From contig JAIWNE010000023.1 in assembly GCA_025331445.1 (NCBI GenBank), positions 62,001 through 126,000 of the forward strand: a DNA stretch of 64,000 nt, in the 5' to 3' direction. A model generated the notes under the pieces. It worked only from the letters and a program-made list of their open reading frames with translations. It was not told the origin of the DNA and did not search any database. This DNA comes from Blakeslea trispora. Lineage: Eukaryota > Mucoromycota > Mucoromycetes > Mucorales > Choanephoraceae. Shown here in pieces: positions 45,672-56,480 of this stretch (the stretch's first letter is position 1; each line of letters begins with the position of its first letter). Position numbers and translations under genes: made by a program.

Positions 45672-46414
45672 GGTCTAAACACGATGAAGGGAAAGGGGGG
45701 GGGAAGAAATGTAATTTTTTTTAAAAAACAAAAATATAGAAAAACGGTGAACCATTTTCGGAAATTATTGGCAATCCTTCACTAACAAATGAATATTCTT
45801 ATTTCGAGGTTGTCTTTTTTTTTTTATTTTTTACAAGGCTGTAAGCTATTTTCTCTACTGTTTTAAAAAAAAAAAAATGCTAAGAAAGTTGAATATCCAT
45901 GATAGCATTAAATTAACCCAAAAAAACAGAAATCACTCATCAAATAGTGTCTTTGCTTAAAAGAAAACTCATAGCTATTGGATGAGTGATTTCATGGATG
46001 ACACTTAAAGACACGATAGACTAGTTAAATAAACTCATTTTCTCTCTTACTCATTCGTACTCTATTTTTCTCCTTATTGAGCTATTTCGAAACCATGTCC
46101 TTAAATTCAAGCTTATTCAAACATGAGTTGTAACATACACTCTAAAATAACATTTTGCATACACAGTTGTGAAGAACTTATTTTAAAGCGGAGCAAGCTT
46201 AAAAAGGAAAATGCCCTTTAGGGGGGGCACTTCTTTAAAATAATGGACCATCTACCTATGCAAAGGATTGATGATATACATTGATTCAAATAAGCGTTGC
46301 GATATTTCTTTTATATTTGCCGAGTTATCACTCATGTCTTTCAAGATAAATTGCCTTAAAATAAGGTGAGAATAAACAGTAATCATGGTCAATTTTATCT
46401 TTGATCTGTGTAAC

Positions 46415-46453
<39 letters not shown>

Positions 46454-47363
46454 AAATTAAAAGACACACCGTACCTTTTAAACTCATATTTTTAACGGCA
46501 TTTTAAAAAAAAGGGGGGTGGGTTACTTTCTAATCAACTAATTCATGCATTTTGCAGTCAATAGCCTATAACATCTCTAGTTAAAACATGATAACAGCAA
46601 CAATAAAAATCAGAACTTTTGCCTTGGTTTCCATCTTTTTGGAAAACATACGACATGATTGATTTGAGCAATTTCTGTCAATAGCACAATTATGGATTAC
46701 TTAGAATCGATTTACTCCAACTGAATATACAAGCAAGACGATATAGACTCTTTCATCTATAGAGAGAATAGTTGTATCAAGCATCAGGATAACATCAATG
46801 AAATACAATGTATAAAAGCTTTAACTGTTACAGAATAAGCCCCGAGAAGATCAACAGTCTCTCTTATTCATACAGTAAGCTAGTCACACAAAAGAGGATT
46901 CTCCAACCATATGTGTGAGAACAATGGTATAAGAAAGAAAAAGAGGGTGTTGATTTATGATGTTGCTAACATTGTATTCTTTGACTAACAGGTACTGATC
47001 AAAATAAAAAGCAACTTTTGATATAAAAAATAATCAAAAAAAGCGGCTTTTTTTTTTCCTTCTTTTTAAGCTTAAATAGCCCTTTTCTTGCCATAAACCA
47101 TCATAAAATCAATAAGAAAGAAAGTTGATTCTAGCACTATCATGGGCATTTGTTTGGATTTTATTAGGTGAAAAATATTAAAAAAAATTCTTTTTTTTTT
47201 TTTAACACTCAGTTATTTTTGAAAAAGAACAACTCATTATGACACTTAAAAATAATAAAAAAAAAAACTTTATCGGGGTTTAAATCCTATTTTTCTTATT
47301 TATAAACTTTTTTGATTTCACATTTTTAATTTTTTCATATTTTTTCTCACCATCTAAAACACC
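45672..47363. other. Gene-free region of 1.7 kb with (GA)n and homopolymer tracts
   Basis: Contains a GA repeat (46415-46446) ending in eight G residues, several A, T and G runs, and short GGGGGGGC/GCCC-like stretches near 46210-46230. No tRNA, transposon end or credible coding frame could be found. The outer parts should hold the promoters of the zinc-finger gene (left) and of the gene starting at 47364 (right). Confidence 0.5.
46415..46446. repeat. (AG)n microsatellite
   Basis: A pure dinucleotide run followed by a G8 tract, non-coding. Confidence 0.9.
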
Positions 47364-48217
47364 ATGTCTACTTTTCAAAATGAAGAACCATTGTTACATA
47401 CAAAAGATCGATTGATCAAATTATATGGTGTTGATTTCATGTCTGCCTTTGCTTCAGCTGCTATGGTAGCCCCATTTATTGCTATTGTCGACAGGTAACA
47501 AAAAAACTCTTTTTTGATGAAATGTAAAGATAAACTCATGAAAAAATAAGATCCATCATAGAGAATTTAAATGGTAAGCGAAAGTTGATGGATGGTTTAA
47601 AATATGGTCTTCGTACGTTTGTATCTCAGCCAATGCAATTCACTCTGTCTCCTCAGTTCCGTATCGTACTCGGTCTCTATTTCTCAACCTATACAACAGC
47701 CAACTTGGTAGAGACAACATGTGAACAATATTCCATCGATCCTACCAGGACATCTCTCTACAAGTTCATCACCACCAGTGTGACGAACATTGGATTGTGT
47801 GTCTATAAGGATAAGGTGTTTGCTCGTATGTTTGGTGTAGCTGCCTCAAGGGCCTTACCTAAACTCAGTTATTTCTTGTTTGCCGCCAGAGACTCATTGA
47901 CGATTGCTGCTAGCTTTACAGCTCCTGTTCATATCGCTCATCTCCTTCAACAGACCTCTTTTCAGCCAAGTTCAAAATCAGCCAATACCATTGCTCAGCT
48001 ATCATGTCCTGCTATTGTCCAGATTGTCAGTACGCCTGTTCATCTACTCGGTCTTGATCTCTATAATCGTCCAGGTGTCTCTATGGCATCTCGAAATCAA
48101 CTGATTCGAAAAGAGTATTTCAAGAGCACTTTGGCTCGTGTGGGTCGTATTGGTCCTGCCTTTGGTATTGGTGGTGTTGGTAATACTTACTTTAGAAGTT
48201 TTCGGTCGCAAGTTTAG
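47364..48217 (+). CDS. Conserved fungal membrane protein, probably mitochondrial, function unknown
   Basis: Two exons (47364-47494, 47551-48217) give 265 residues. There are several moderately hydrophobic segments (FMSAFASAAMVAPFIAIV, IVLGLYFSTYTTANLVE, DSLTIAASFTAPVHIAHLL) and a basic C-terminus. RTFVSQPMQFTLSPQFRIVL looks like a pattern of fungal mitochondrial proteins of unknown role, including carrier-like or sideroflexin-like families, but I cannot name the family with confidence. The intron acceptor is A-rich (AAAAAATAAG). It converges with the ALADIN gene, 188 bp between stops. The reading frame, splice phases and composition support a real gene. Confidence 0.65.
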
Positions 48218-48405
48218 ATAGATCAATAGAAACAAAAACAAAAAAAAAGGGCATTTTGAGGGGGGAAATCATGATCTTCCTCCCCTTTTTAATAGCTCTT
48301 TTCTTTTATTCCCCCTCTCTTGTACCAAGAAAGAAAGTAATTTGGGTCCCCCCCCTGAGAAAATAATAATTGACATGTTTTTTCCCACCGTATTTTATTA
48401 CTATT

Positions 48406-50122
48406 TCAAGATAAGCGTTTACTAGAATCCTTTGTATAATGATGTGTGGTAAATGAAATCAATCCACTCTTCCATAAGATAGCCATGACTGTGCCATAAC
48501 CATGATGTCTTGAAAAGACAATTCGAAAAGGCAAATCATCTTTGATATTTGAAATAGATAGAGGATCTAGTGTTGTCTTGGTAGGTTGCATATAGCCACT
48601 ATAAAACAAAGGTGTGTTTAGATGAGAGAGTAAATGATGCATCAAAACTTACACTGGGAAAAGCATAGGTTGAGGAGTCAGATTGAGTGGTGAATCCAGA
48701 TTGTACACATAAAGGGCAATCAGAGGAGAATCTTGGAAAGCAACAGCCAATCGTTGCCCATGATGTTGATCCACTGTGATATCACGAATGATACCGCCTG
48801 TCTGAACTGTTTCTCCTGTCTCGGTAGTAAGATCGGTCAGAGACAAGGAGGCAAGTGAATGATCCATAAGGCTGTTGACACGTTTGCCATTGATAAACAA
48901 CATATGTATGTCGGGCTTGTTAAACATCGAAAAGATCAGGCAGCGATTATCGGGAGCCCAACAGGCAGCTTGAACATAGAGACCCGAGGGATTGTGAATG
49001 GATTTGTATTTCCATGTCTTGGTATCCCACATGCGCGAAATGGTAGATTTGTCAGTGGCATATAACCAGTCACCATCGGGACTCCAGCGTAAGAGAAGAG
49101 TACCATGACCATAGCGTTTCAAGACATTGGTTCTCTGCAACAACAAGTCAAAGACAACCACTGCATTTGAGTTGGCTGAACCTACAGCTAATGCATGGTG
49201 ACCGGGTGTATTATCCCAAGCAATAGCACTGATATCATCATGTCCAGCATAGGTCAAATAGGTCATGGTAGCTGAAGGGTGAAGATAGGGTTGACTATCG
49301 ACAGTCTCTACTCTAGGTACTGTCCAGACACAGACACCTTGTTTACATGCTACAGCCAATGTCCCTGCTGATCTCTGCTTCCACTCCAATGCAGTAATAT
49401 CCTTCATCAATGCATGCTCCAACCGATGACATGACCAGACATGGCCTTTCTTTTCATACACAAGTACATGATTTTCTCTGTCTGCTACAGCAAGTATATC
49501 TAGGTGAGGATGCCATACGATGCATTGGACAGGTAGTGTTCGATTAGCTTCACGGGCTTCTTTTCTAGGGTCAGGTCGACTCAAGATAGCCGTATCCAGT
49601 TGATCGTATATCGCCTTGGCTTTCTTATAACTGGCTGTTGTTTCTAGTTGTGCGAATCTATCATGATATTCTGTCAGTCATCATTCTTCTTATTTGTTTG
49701 TTTTTCTTTTTTTTTTTTTTACTTTTCTTGATAACAGTGGTAAAGTGTTGATTTGACATGTTGAACATAGGTGTCTATATGAGAAGCAGTGGTGGTGGTA
49801 GCTGGTTTACAAACATAATCTGTTGGTTGATCTATCCAATCGTGATGAACAATAGAAGGGTATAGTGTGATCTATGAACAAAAAAAAAAAGGAGATCAGT
49901 ATACTCTCAAAAAATAAACAAGATAAGCTCAGGTTTACTTGATGTTCAGATAGTTTGCTCATAGTTGAACTGTGTGCATTTTCCACTTCAACTAATAAAA
50001 AAAAAAAAAAAAGACTAAGTACTCCAATGTAGATACAGAACCTTGCTTCATTTACTTAATTTGCCATTGACTTCAGCTATTGTTCCTACTCTTGTGTCAA
50101 TCGTTCGAGTAGCAAGATTCAT
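48406..50122 (-). CDS. ALADIN (AAAS) WD-repeat nucleoporin
   Basis: Five minus-strand exons (50122-50056, 49991-49939, 49871-49723, 49657-48653, 48598-48406) join in phase to 488 residues (human ALADIN 546). The WD40 region begins at NRTLPVQCIVWHPHLDILAV; later blades include DISAIAWDNTPGHHALAVGS, LLLRWSPDGDWLYATD and VQAACWAPDNRCLIFSMF. The order and sequence of these blades match ALADIN rather than generic WD40 proteins. By family knowledge it sits at the nuclear pore, bound to Ndc1, and helps nuclear import and spindle function. The acceptor of exon 4 was chosen to keep frame; a nearby AG would give stops. It shares a 165-bp divergent promoter with the next gene. Confidence 0.85.
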
Positions 50123-50287
50123 ATTGACTAGAGTATATATAAAAAGGAGAGAGAAAAAAATAAAATTTTGAATAGACGCGTTTCTTTTTTTTTTTATTTA
50201 TTTATTTCAACTGACAACATCCTTGTTTACTGAGCTTTAAAGAAGTATTTTTTTTTTTCTTTTTCTTCTTCTTGTTAGTTATTCAAC
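50123..50287. promoter_or_regulatory. Short bidirectional promoter (ALADIN / 687-residue protein)
   Basis: Only 165 bp separate the two outward-facing start codons. The segment is T-rich with a TATATATAAA-like stretch near 50130-50142. Confidence 0.55.
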
Positions 50288-52351
50288 ATGTCGATTGAGC
50301 CAGAAGTTCCTTATAGTTTCGAAGACGATGCTTCAGACAATGAAGACGGTTGGAGAGACGCTGGCATGCATCAAGTTCAAAGCGAACCTCAAAAACCCAT
50401 CTTAATTGACGTTCAACTACCGAGCCGTCCAACAGACTCACCTGTCTCAAGAGCTTCATCGCGTACTTTTACTGACGCAACAGCCGTATCAGAAACAACC
50501 CATCGCAACGCTGATGATGCCTGGATCTTGCCTGCCTTTTGTAATCCAAACGATATCCTAGGTGGCCCCAACAAGTCAAGAGCCAAAGAAATTCAACGTG
50601 AATCAAAATCGTATATCGAATACAATGCAAAATACAATCAAATTGATATTTGGGGTGATGCCGACGCTATTGCTAAAACAAAACAATACTTGAGCTCCAT
50701 TGCTCACCGACTCGCTGAAAACGATACACGCACTATTCGCAAGACAAAGAAATGGGGTAAACCTGAGCGTGAGCTAACCGAGAAGGAAAGGAGACGTGCT
50801 GAACGTAAACAGGCCAAGATGGATGAAGAGAGACGGTACCAAGGCTTGCCTGCTGTACCCTTGAACTTTGTTGGTCTCTTTTATCTACCAAACAACACGT
50901 TACCTCTAAAGCTCTTTATGGGTGAACCTGATGAAAAATACTTTAATGTCATCCGTGCTGAATGTAAAGCCTTTTTATGGTATGAAGAGCATGATAATGG
51001 AGTCCACATCAATGCAGATACAGAAGAGGCAGTCGAGATGGCAACCAGACGTCTTCGTAACTGGTACATACGTTGTTGTCGTAAACCTATTGGCAGTAGA
51101 CACCGATTGCTTCAACAACCTACAAAGCCTTGGTTACTTGAGTATCGTCGATTGCCAGAGAATTTCGTTACGTATGTCTATGATAGTCCTGAAGGTGAAA
51201 AGCACATGTTGGAAAAGCAACGTTTGATAGGATCGATCAGTCATGGTGTCCCTCAGGCATTGAACAATATCAACATTGAGGAAGAGATTTCACTGATTGA
51301 CATCAACGATACACAAGAAAATCAATTGCCAGAACACATTTGTCAGCTAGATGCTCAAAATGCAAAATACATTCGACAGAGCTTAAGGAAAGGTATTGAG
51401 AGCTTGCGTCTCAATGACTGGATGATTCGGATGAAGATTCGATTTGGTAACATCTGTCTGATTGATTATCCTAAAAAGCGAGAATATTTCTCTATTGACT
51501 ATGCCACCGAACTGTTCCGTAAGCCTAAATTCAATTCGGCCTTGGCTCCTTGTATCGGTAAGACAGAGGAACACTTGCTCCATCTGTTTGATTTCCTCTC
51601 CAAAGATCCAGAGGCAGTCGAGTTCTCGGAAAATCCACGCACCTCATTCGTCATTCACGCACAGCAATACCCTACAGCAGCTCCTCCTCGTATACCTGGT
51701 CAACGTGAACCTTCTCGTGGAGACATGTGGAACACAGTCATGAAGGTCAGCTTCACAGAAACAGGCGCTCGAAAGCTTTGGAATACAATGACAAACTGTA
51801 ATGACTTGGTAGATATCAACTGTCTTGATATCGAAGGCAATTACTCTTGGGACCTCAAGTTACAATATGCCCTTCAGCTGCCCAACAATGACTTTGATAC
51901 ACCTCATTCCAAGTTTTGGCAGGCCTTGAGTATCACACCTGAAAAGCGTTTGATCATGACAACCTTTAATGATTATATACCTCATAATGTCACTCAGAAG
52001 ACCAAGTGGCTCTATAGCTGGAGAGGATATGTTGTCGAGATCTGTAAGGATGAGATATGGGACATGAAGCGCATTGAAAGAAAGGATCGAGAGTTACCTG
52101 TGGATTTGACCATCTATGAACCTCACCGTGTACTCTATAAGGTATCACTCTATCGAGAGGCTTGGGTCAATCGATTTGCCGAGAATCTTACATTGGAGAT
52201 TGGTGAAGCACCTAACTGGACACCAAATGATTTCCTCAATACAGAAGAAGAAAACCCACAAACTATTATGAAGGTAGCCAAGGACTTTGCAGCCATCTTG
52301 AATGCAAATGTACCTCATTATTGGAATGATGTGGGCAATTCTTTAGTTTAG
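50288..52351 (+). CDS. Large single-exon protein of unknown function, possible KH-like/DUF7905-type
   Basis: One uninterrupted frame of 687 residues. The N-terminal 80 residues are acidic and disordered-looking. Around residues 110-140, EIQRESKSYIEYNAKYNQID followed by IWGDADAIAKTKQYL resembles the beta-sheet and helix of a KH-type RNA-binding fold. A basic linker (KERRRAERKQAKMDEERR) follows. The C-terminal third has conserved-looking aromatic-rich sequence (SKFWQALSITPEKRLIMTTF, TKWLYSWRGYVVEICKDEIW) of the kind grouped in uncharacterised fungal domains. I think it may correspond to DUF7905, but this is from memory of the pattern. No catalytic motif is visible. An RNA-binding role is only a suggestion. 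Codon usage is normal for the window. Confidence 0.75.
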   Translation: MSIEPEVPYSFEDDASDNEDGWRDAGMHQVQSEPQKPILIDVQLPSRPTDSPVSRASSRTFTDATAVSETTHRNADDAWILPAFCNPNDILGGPNKSRAKEIQRESKSYIEYNAKYNQIDIWGDADAIAKTKQYLSSIAHRLAENDTRTIRKTKKWGKPERELTEKERRRAERKQAKMDEERRYQGLPAVPLNFVGLFYLPNNTLPLKLFMGEPDEKYFNVIRAECKAFLWYEEHDNGVHINADTEEAVEMATRRLRNWYIRCCRKPIGSRHRLLQQPTKPWLLEYRRLPENFVTYVYDSPEGEKHMLEKQRLIGSISHGVPQALNNINIEEEISLIDINDTQENQLPEHICQLDAQNAKYIRQSLRKGIESLRLNDWMIRMKIRFGNICLIDYPKKREYFSIDYATELFRKPKFNSALAPCIGKTEEHLLHLFDFLSKDPEAVEFSENPRTSFVIHAQQYPTAAPPRIPGQREPSRGDMWNTVMKVSFTETGARKLWNTMTNCNDLVDINCLDIEGNYSWDLKLQYALQLPNNDFDTPHSKFWQALSITPEKRLIMTTFNDYIPHNVTQKTKWLYSWRGYVVEICKDEIWDMKRIERKDRELPVDLTIYEPHRVLYKVSLYREAWVNRFAENLTLEIGEAPNWTPNDFLNTEEENPQTIMKVAKDFAAILNANVPHYWNDVGNSLV

Positions 52352-52775
52352 GGAATAGATGAGGCATTTGTACGAGTTTTTCTTTTTTTTTTTTTTTTTA
52401 CACACAGAAAACAATATACATTTCTAATCTATTCAACATTAAATTGCTTGTTTTTTATTAAAAAGAAAAAAAAATGCTTTCATGCAAATGCTTCAATGTC
52501 AATGAAATGATTTGTTTTGGTTTGACCATCTAAACCTGACAAGTGAATAACTGTTGCTCCCAAGATAAGAGAGTATGGATGCTTGTGCATGTGAAGTACT
52601 AACATTTACAGAGTGCTCTATGTGCATTTTGTATACGATCAAAGTGGAAAGTGCTCTAACAAAAGCATTAAATCAGTCGGAACAAAATAACGCGGCCCGT
52701 ACATCTACCGGAACTATTTTGCTCGGCCCGGATTTTAAAAGAATATATTGCACATACAATTTTGATATAATATGA
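52352..52775. other. Intergenic, 3' UTR and spacer before the tRNA
   Basis: T18 and A-rich runs follow the stop codon. No coding or RNA feature was found before the tRNA at 52776. Confidence 0.4.
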
Positions 52776-52857
52776 GCAGATTTGGCCGAGTTGGTCTAAG
52801 GCGCCGCACTCAAGTTGCGGTCTCGCAAGAGGCGTGAGTTCGAATCTCACAGTCTGC
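52776..52857 (+). tRNA. tRNA-Leu, anticodon CAA (no intron)
   Basis: An 82-nt cloverleaf. The acceptor stem GCAGATT pairs with AGTCTGC (one G-T wobble). The D arm contains TGGCCGAGTTGGTCTAAGGC (A box). The anticodon stem CCGCA/TGCGG encloses loop CTCAAGT with anticodon CAA at 52811-52813. A long variable arm, typical of tRNA-Leu, precedes the T arm GTGAG-TTCGAAT-CTCAC (B box). It would decode UUG. A short T run downstream can terminate RNA polymerase III. Confidence 0.96.
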
Positions 52858-52932
52858 ATTTTGCTTTTTATATGTTTAAGTGAGACGTTTCCGTTTTATT
52901 TTTTATTGAAGTCGCAAGTTTAACAATAATGT

Positions 52933-54101
52933 TGTTACAGGACAAAGGATAGTTTTTGCAGTAACTTGAGAAAGAGAACAAATAGATATAACAGAGCAAT
53001 CAGGCAGCAAGGTTATAAGTAATGAGCACCAGGTTTTAAGTCGTCCGGCTAGAGTTATAGATAAAGCAATATAGAAAGAAGAGATATAAAAAGTATCAAG
53101 AGAATTAATAACAATATGTAAATTTAAGTAGTGTGTATGTCAAACTACAACCAAGTGTAAAGTAAATAAGAGAGATATAAGTTGAGTTTATTAATAAGAG
53201 AAGATGAAAGAGTTTATATACTATTCTAAAAGAAGTCATGTTGGACTTGTAAACTGATAATTTAAACAGTCTAGTTAATAAGTCATCATGTATGGATTAT
53301 TAATACATGTCTAAAAGTTCTATTTATCATGATCTGAAAAGTTATAGAAGGATTCTAATAAAGTTGTTGTGTAAGAAGAGATCAAGAGGAGCTGTCAAAT
53401 GAGGTAAATACCAAATAGGAGTTGCAGAGTTGTTACAGGACGCAAGTAGTATTTCGTCGGCAACAAATCAGAGTCGATGATACAATGGAACCAAAGGGAG
53501 GAGCAATTGTAATGTAATGAGCACCGCATTGCTTAGGTAACAAGCCTTAAGAAAAGATAAAAGTTAAATGAAATGTACAAATGATACAATGATTAAGCAT
53601 AGTAGCAATTAATCAGGGGAAGTCTCAGTAATAGAGAGCCTGTCTAAGCGGCAAAGTTAATGTCAAAGTATATAGTAAAGTTAAAGGGAGAAAAGAGCTT
53701 CTTGTTTACTTAACAAAACTTATTAATGTTTGTATCTGTTCATCCTAATGATGACAGTCCTATCTAAGAAGGACTGAAGTTAATTTACTTGTCTGACGGT
53801 GTTGCTAAACAATTGAATAATATAACAACGGTGAAATATAAACAATGTCGGGGAAGATTGAAAAGTTTTTAGTAAGATAAAATGTTATAATAAGTTTGAT
53901 TTGTTGAATTAACAGATGTAAATGTGGGTGCCAAATAAGATTGGGGTGATATTGATGAAAAACAGTATAATAAGTATATTTAGAATAAGATAATGATAAA
54001 TAATATGAAAGAAAATAAGATGAGAGAAGTATAATAAAGTAAAAGAAGTAGAATAATACTAAAGCATATAATTATAAAGTACTAAATTATTGCTCGTAAC
54101 A
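52933..54101. mobile_element. LTR-like sequence, probably two diverged copies in tandem
   Basis: The region begins TGTTACAGGAC at 52933 and ends GTAACA at 54101, a TG...CA type inverted end (TGTTAC/GTAACA). The same start recurs at 53431, and both copies carry TAATGAGCACC about 95 bp inside, so two diverged copies (52933-53430 and 53431-54101) appear to be joined head to tail. No coding frame is present. The strand is uncertain. The neighbouring orphan frame and integrase relic read on the minus strand, which suggests this is debris of a minus-strand Ty3/gypsy-like element. It starts 75 bp downstream of tRNA-Leu. Confidence 0.5.
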
Positions 54102-54181
54102 TCTCCGCGGGGTTGGAGAAAATCATGTCCCATGATGGAAAAGAAAAGTAAAATATATACAGATCAGAGAAATAAAATGTT

Positions 54182-55045
54182 TTATTTGTCTTTAGGTCTA
54201 AATGAGGACCAGGGATCTTCTTGAATTGTCCGCCTCTTGATGTGCTCATATTGTGCACGACGGTACTTGGTGATGGCTTTGATCTTGTCGGCGCGAAAGA
54301 TGCAATATGCTTTGTGCTCACTTGTTGTTCGGGGTTGTTGTGAGTGAAAAGCTTGATGGCAAAGGTTGATGAGGTATTTTGTCAAAGTACTCAAAGCTTT
54401 AGTTGCCTTGTCTTGATGAATTTCGCGTTGTTGGTTGTGATGTATATAAAGATTTAAATGCTCGGTAAGAGTTTCGATGTAACGATCAGGGAATTTTTCT
54501 TGATCCGGCATGTTTTCAACAACGTGTTCTGGCTTTTTGACAATTTGGAAACCTTTTTGCTTTTGTTTTATTGTATTTTGCGATCTTCCTTTTATTTTGA
54601 GGCCTTGATATGGCATGCCTGATGATCTTTCAGCGATTTGCAAATTAGCGGGTATCTTTGCTTTTGACCAATCGACCTTTTGGGCAGGAGGTTCTTGATA
54701 TGGTTTTGGAGCATGAGTGGTATCGTTGCGTGCTTTGCGTTCATCAGGAGAGAAGGGATCAGGACGGGATTTATCAATTTCAGGGAATTCTTCAAACACT
54801 TCTCCACCAACAGGTTGTTCATCAGCGTTTTCGAACAGGTTAGGTGGGTGTTGATACTTGTAGGTTTCATCAAAGACTTCGCCAATATTTTCATTTTGAC
54901 TTACATTAAAATGGTCTTGATTAGTTCCGTAGAGCTTGATACGGTCTAACATGGCATTGGTGTATCGGATGCGACGTTCAATTTTCTTGTCATGTTCGGA
55001 TATGATCTTGTCTTACACGACTTTATCAGATTCATAACCAGACAT
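54182..55045 (-). pseudogene. Orphan coding region with one early stop, probably retroelement-associated
   Basis: A minus-strand frame can be read from Met at 55045 (MSGYESDKVV) through an in-frame TAA at codon 11 (55013-55015) and then without interruption to 54182, about 287 codons. It could also start at the Met at 54952 (256 residues). The protein is hydrophilic with Lys/Glu/Gln-rich helices (EVFDETYKYQHPPN, DKATKALSTLTKYLINLCHQ, KIKAITKYRRAQYEHIKRRT). It has no zinc knuckle or protease motif and I do not recognise it. Its position between LTR-like sequence and an integrase relic in the same orientation suggests a gag-like or extra ORF of a retroelement. Confidence 0.45.
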
Positions 55046-55849
55046 TTTACTTGAGTTTTTATTATTGAACCAAGATATTGAATTTGTTGTTTGCAAGTAG
55101 AACAAAGCATTTTGTTGTAAGATAATTGTTTGTATTTATAGTTTTTGGTAAAAGGTGAAGTAAAAATTGATTGGTACAAAGAGAAACGAAACATTCCAAC
55201 AGTATGTTGGAGTAATTTGGTTCCGTTTGACTTGAGTTACCAGATTTTTATTTAGGCGATTACCGTGTATGCTTAGCAATTTTGCATCTTGAGGATGAAG
55301 AAGTGTTTGAGATAACAAGTGCCTTTACCAAATTATTGATGTATAATGAAGTTGCCATCTCATGTGGTTTATATTCTTCTACTCAAGGAGATTGATCTTT
55401 AATCTCTATATAGAAGAACTAGATTGGCAAGTCGAAAAGATGGTTTCAATTCCTTTTTGGTTTCTAAAAGGACTTTGTCCATTCGTTTTATCTAATTACA
55501 TTGTGAGTGTTATAGCTACTATACAGAATAATGAAATCCACCATATTTGTATCAATGGAATAACTGGATCAATGTAGCTGATATAACCAATTCAGAATGC
55601 CAAGGGTTAAATTACTGACATTCGATTACAAAATAAATCTTGCAGATCTTAAAATGGCTTCATTATTCAATCTCTGAACAAATGTAACAATTAGTCATCC
55701 ATTCTAGCACAAAGCCCAGTTATTGTATCAAACTCCTTATATTCGCACTCTGAATCTGACAGATATTCTAGTATAAATAAGCTATTGTTCTACACTCAAC
55801 AAACAGCATCTTTTTTGACTAGTTTCATTCTTATACTTTTATTTCTGTA
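55046..55849. other. Gene-poor sequence between element fragments
   Basis: No intact frame or repeat end was found. Likely part of the same retroelement debris field. Confidence 0.3.
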
Positions 55850-56480
55850 TACTGACAAACCAGTAAGGTTACAATAGTATTGACAGCAGAGTTCCAAATT
55901 TGCTGAGACGTTTTAATGATCAGTTGGTATTCAAAGTTGGCATCCTTTGGATTGTACAAGTAGTGCGAGTTATCAAACGGAGTGGGGTGGTTCATAACCA
56001 TAAAGCATTAAGAAAGGTGAATGCTTGGTAGTCTCTTGTTTGATACTGCGATATGCGAATCTTGTTGCATGCAAGTACGTGTCCCAATATTTATTTTGAT
56101 GTTTGAATCTTCTTTGTAAAACTTGATTGATCCCTTAATTGAACCGTTCAATCAATCCTTGATACTGACTGTCGAATAGCGTAATGGTTTTCTGTATGAG
56201 ATTAAAGTGTTTACATACTTTTTGGATGGTTTCGGAGACCATTGGTTTTCCATTGTCAGTATTAATGTATTTTGGACGTTCATGTTTACAAATGATTTCT
56301 TCATAGATGAAAAGAGCAACATTGGAAGAGGTTTGAAATTGTAAGACTCAAACTTCAACACACTTTGTCAAGTAATCGATTCCAACAATAAGGTGTTGAG
56401 AAATAGATTCAAGTTTGACGTCAATACCAATACGTTCAATGGGACTTATTGGTAACTGGAATTGGAATAAATCTTTCCGA
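55850..56480 (-). pseudogene. Ty3/gypsy integrase catalytic-core relic
   Basis: Reading the minus strand gives LIVGIDYLTK (first Asp, codon 56375-56377), NTDNGKPMVSETIQ (second Asp, 56255-56257) and GLIERFN (Glu, 56147-56149). Second Asp and Glu are 35 residues apart in one frame, the DD35E spacing of retroviral-type integrases. The first two Asp codons are too close, so part of the core is deleted. Downstream, sequence such as NPKDANFEYQLI can be followed only across frameshifts. No reverse transcriptase or protease is recognisable. Confidence 0.7.

Noticed and set aside
52933..54101. CRISPR-like or other regular repeat array
   Set aside because: Repetition is limited to two diverged copies with TG...CA ends, as in LTRs; no regular spacers.
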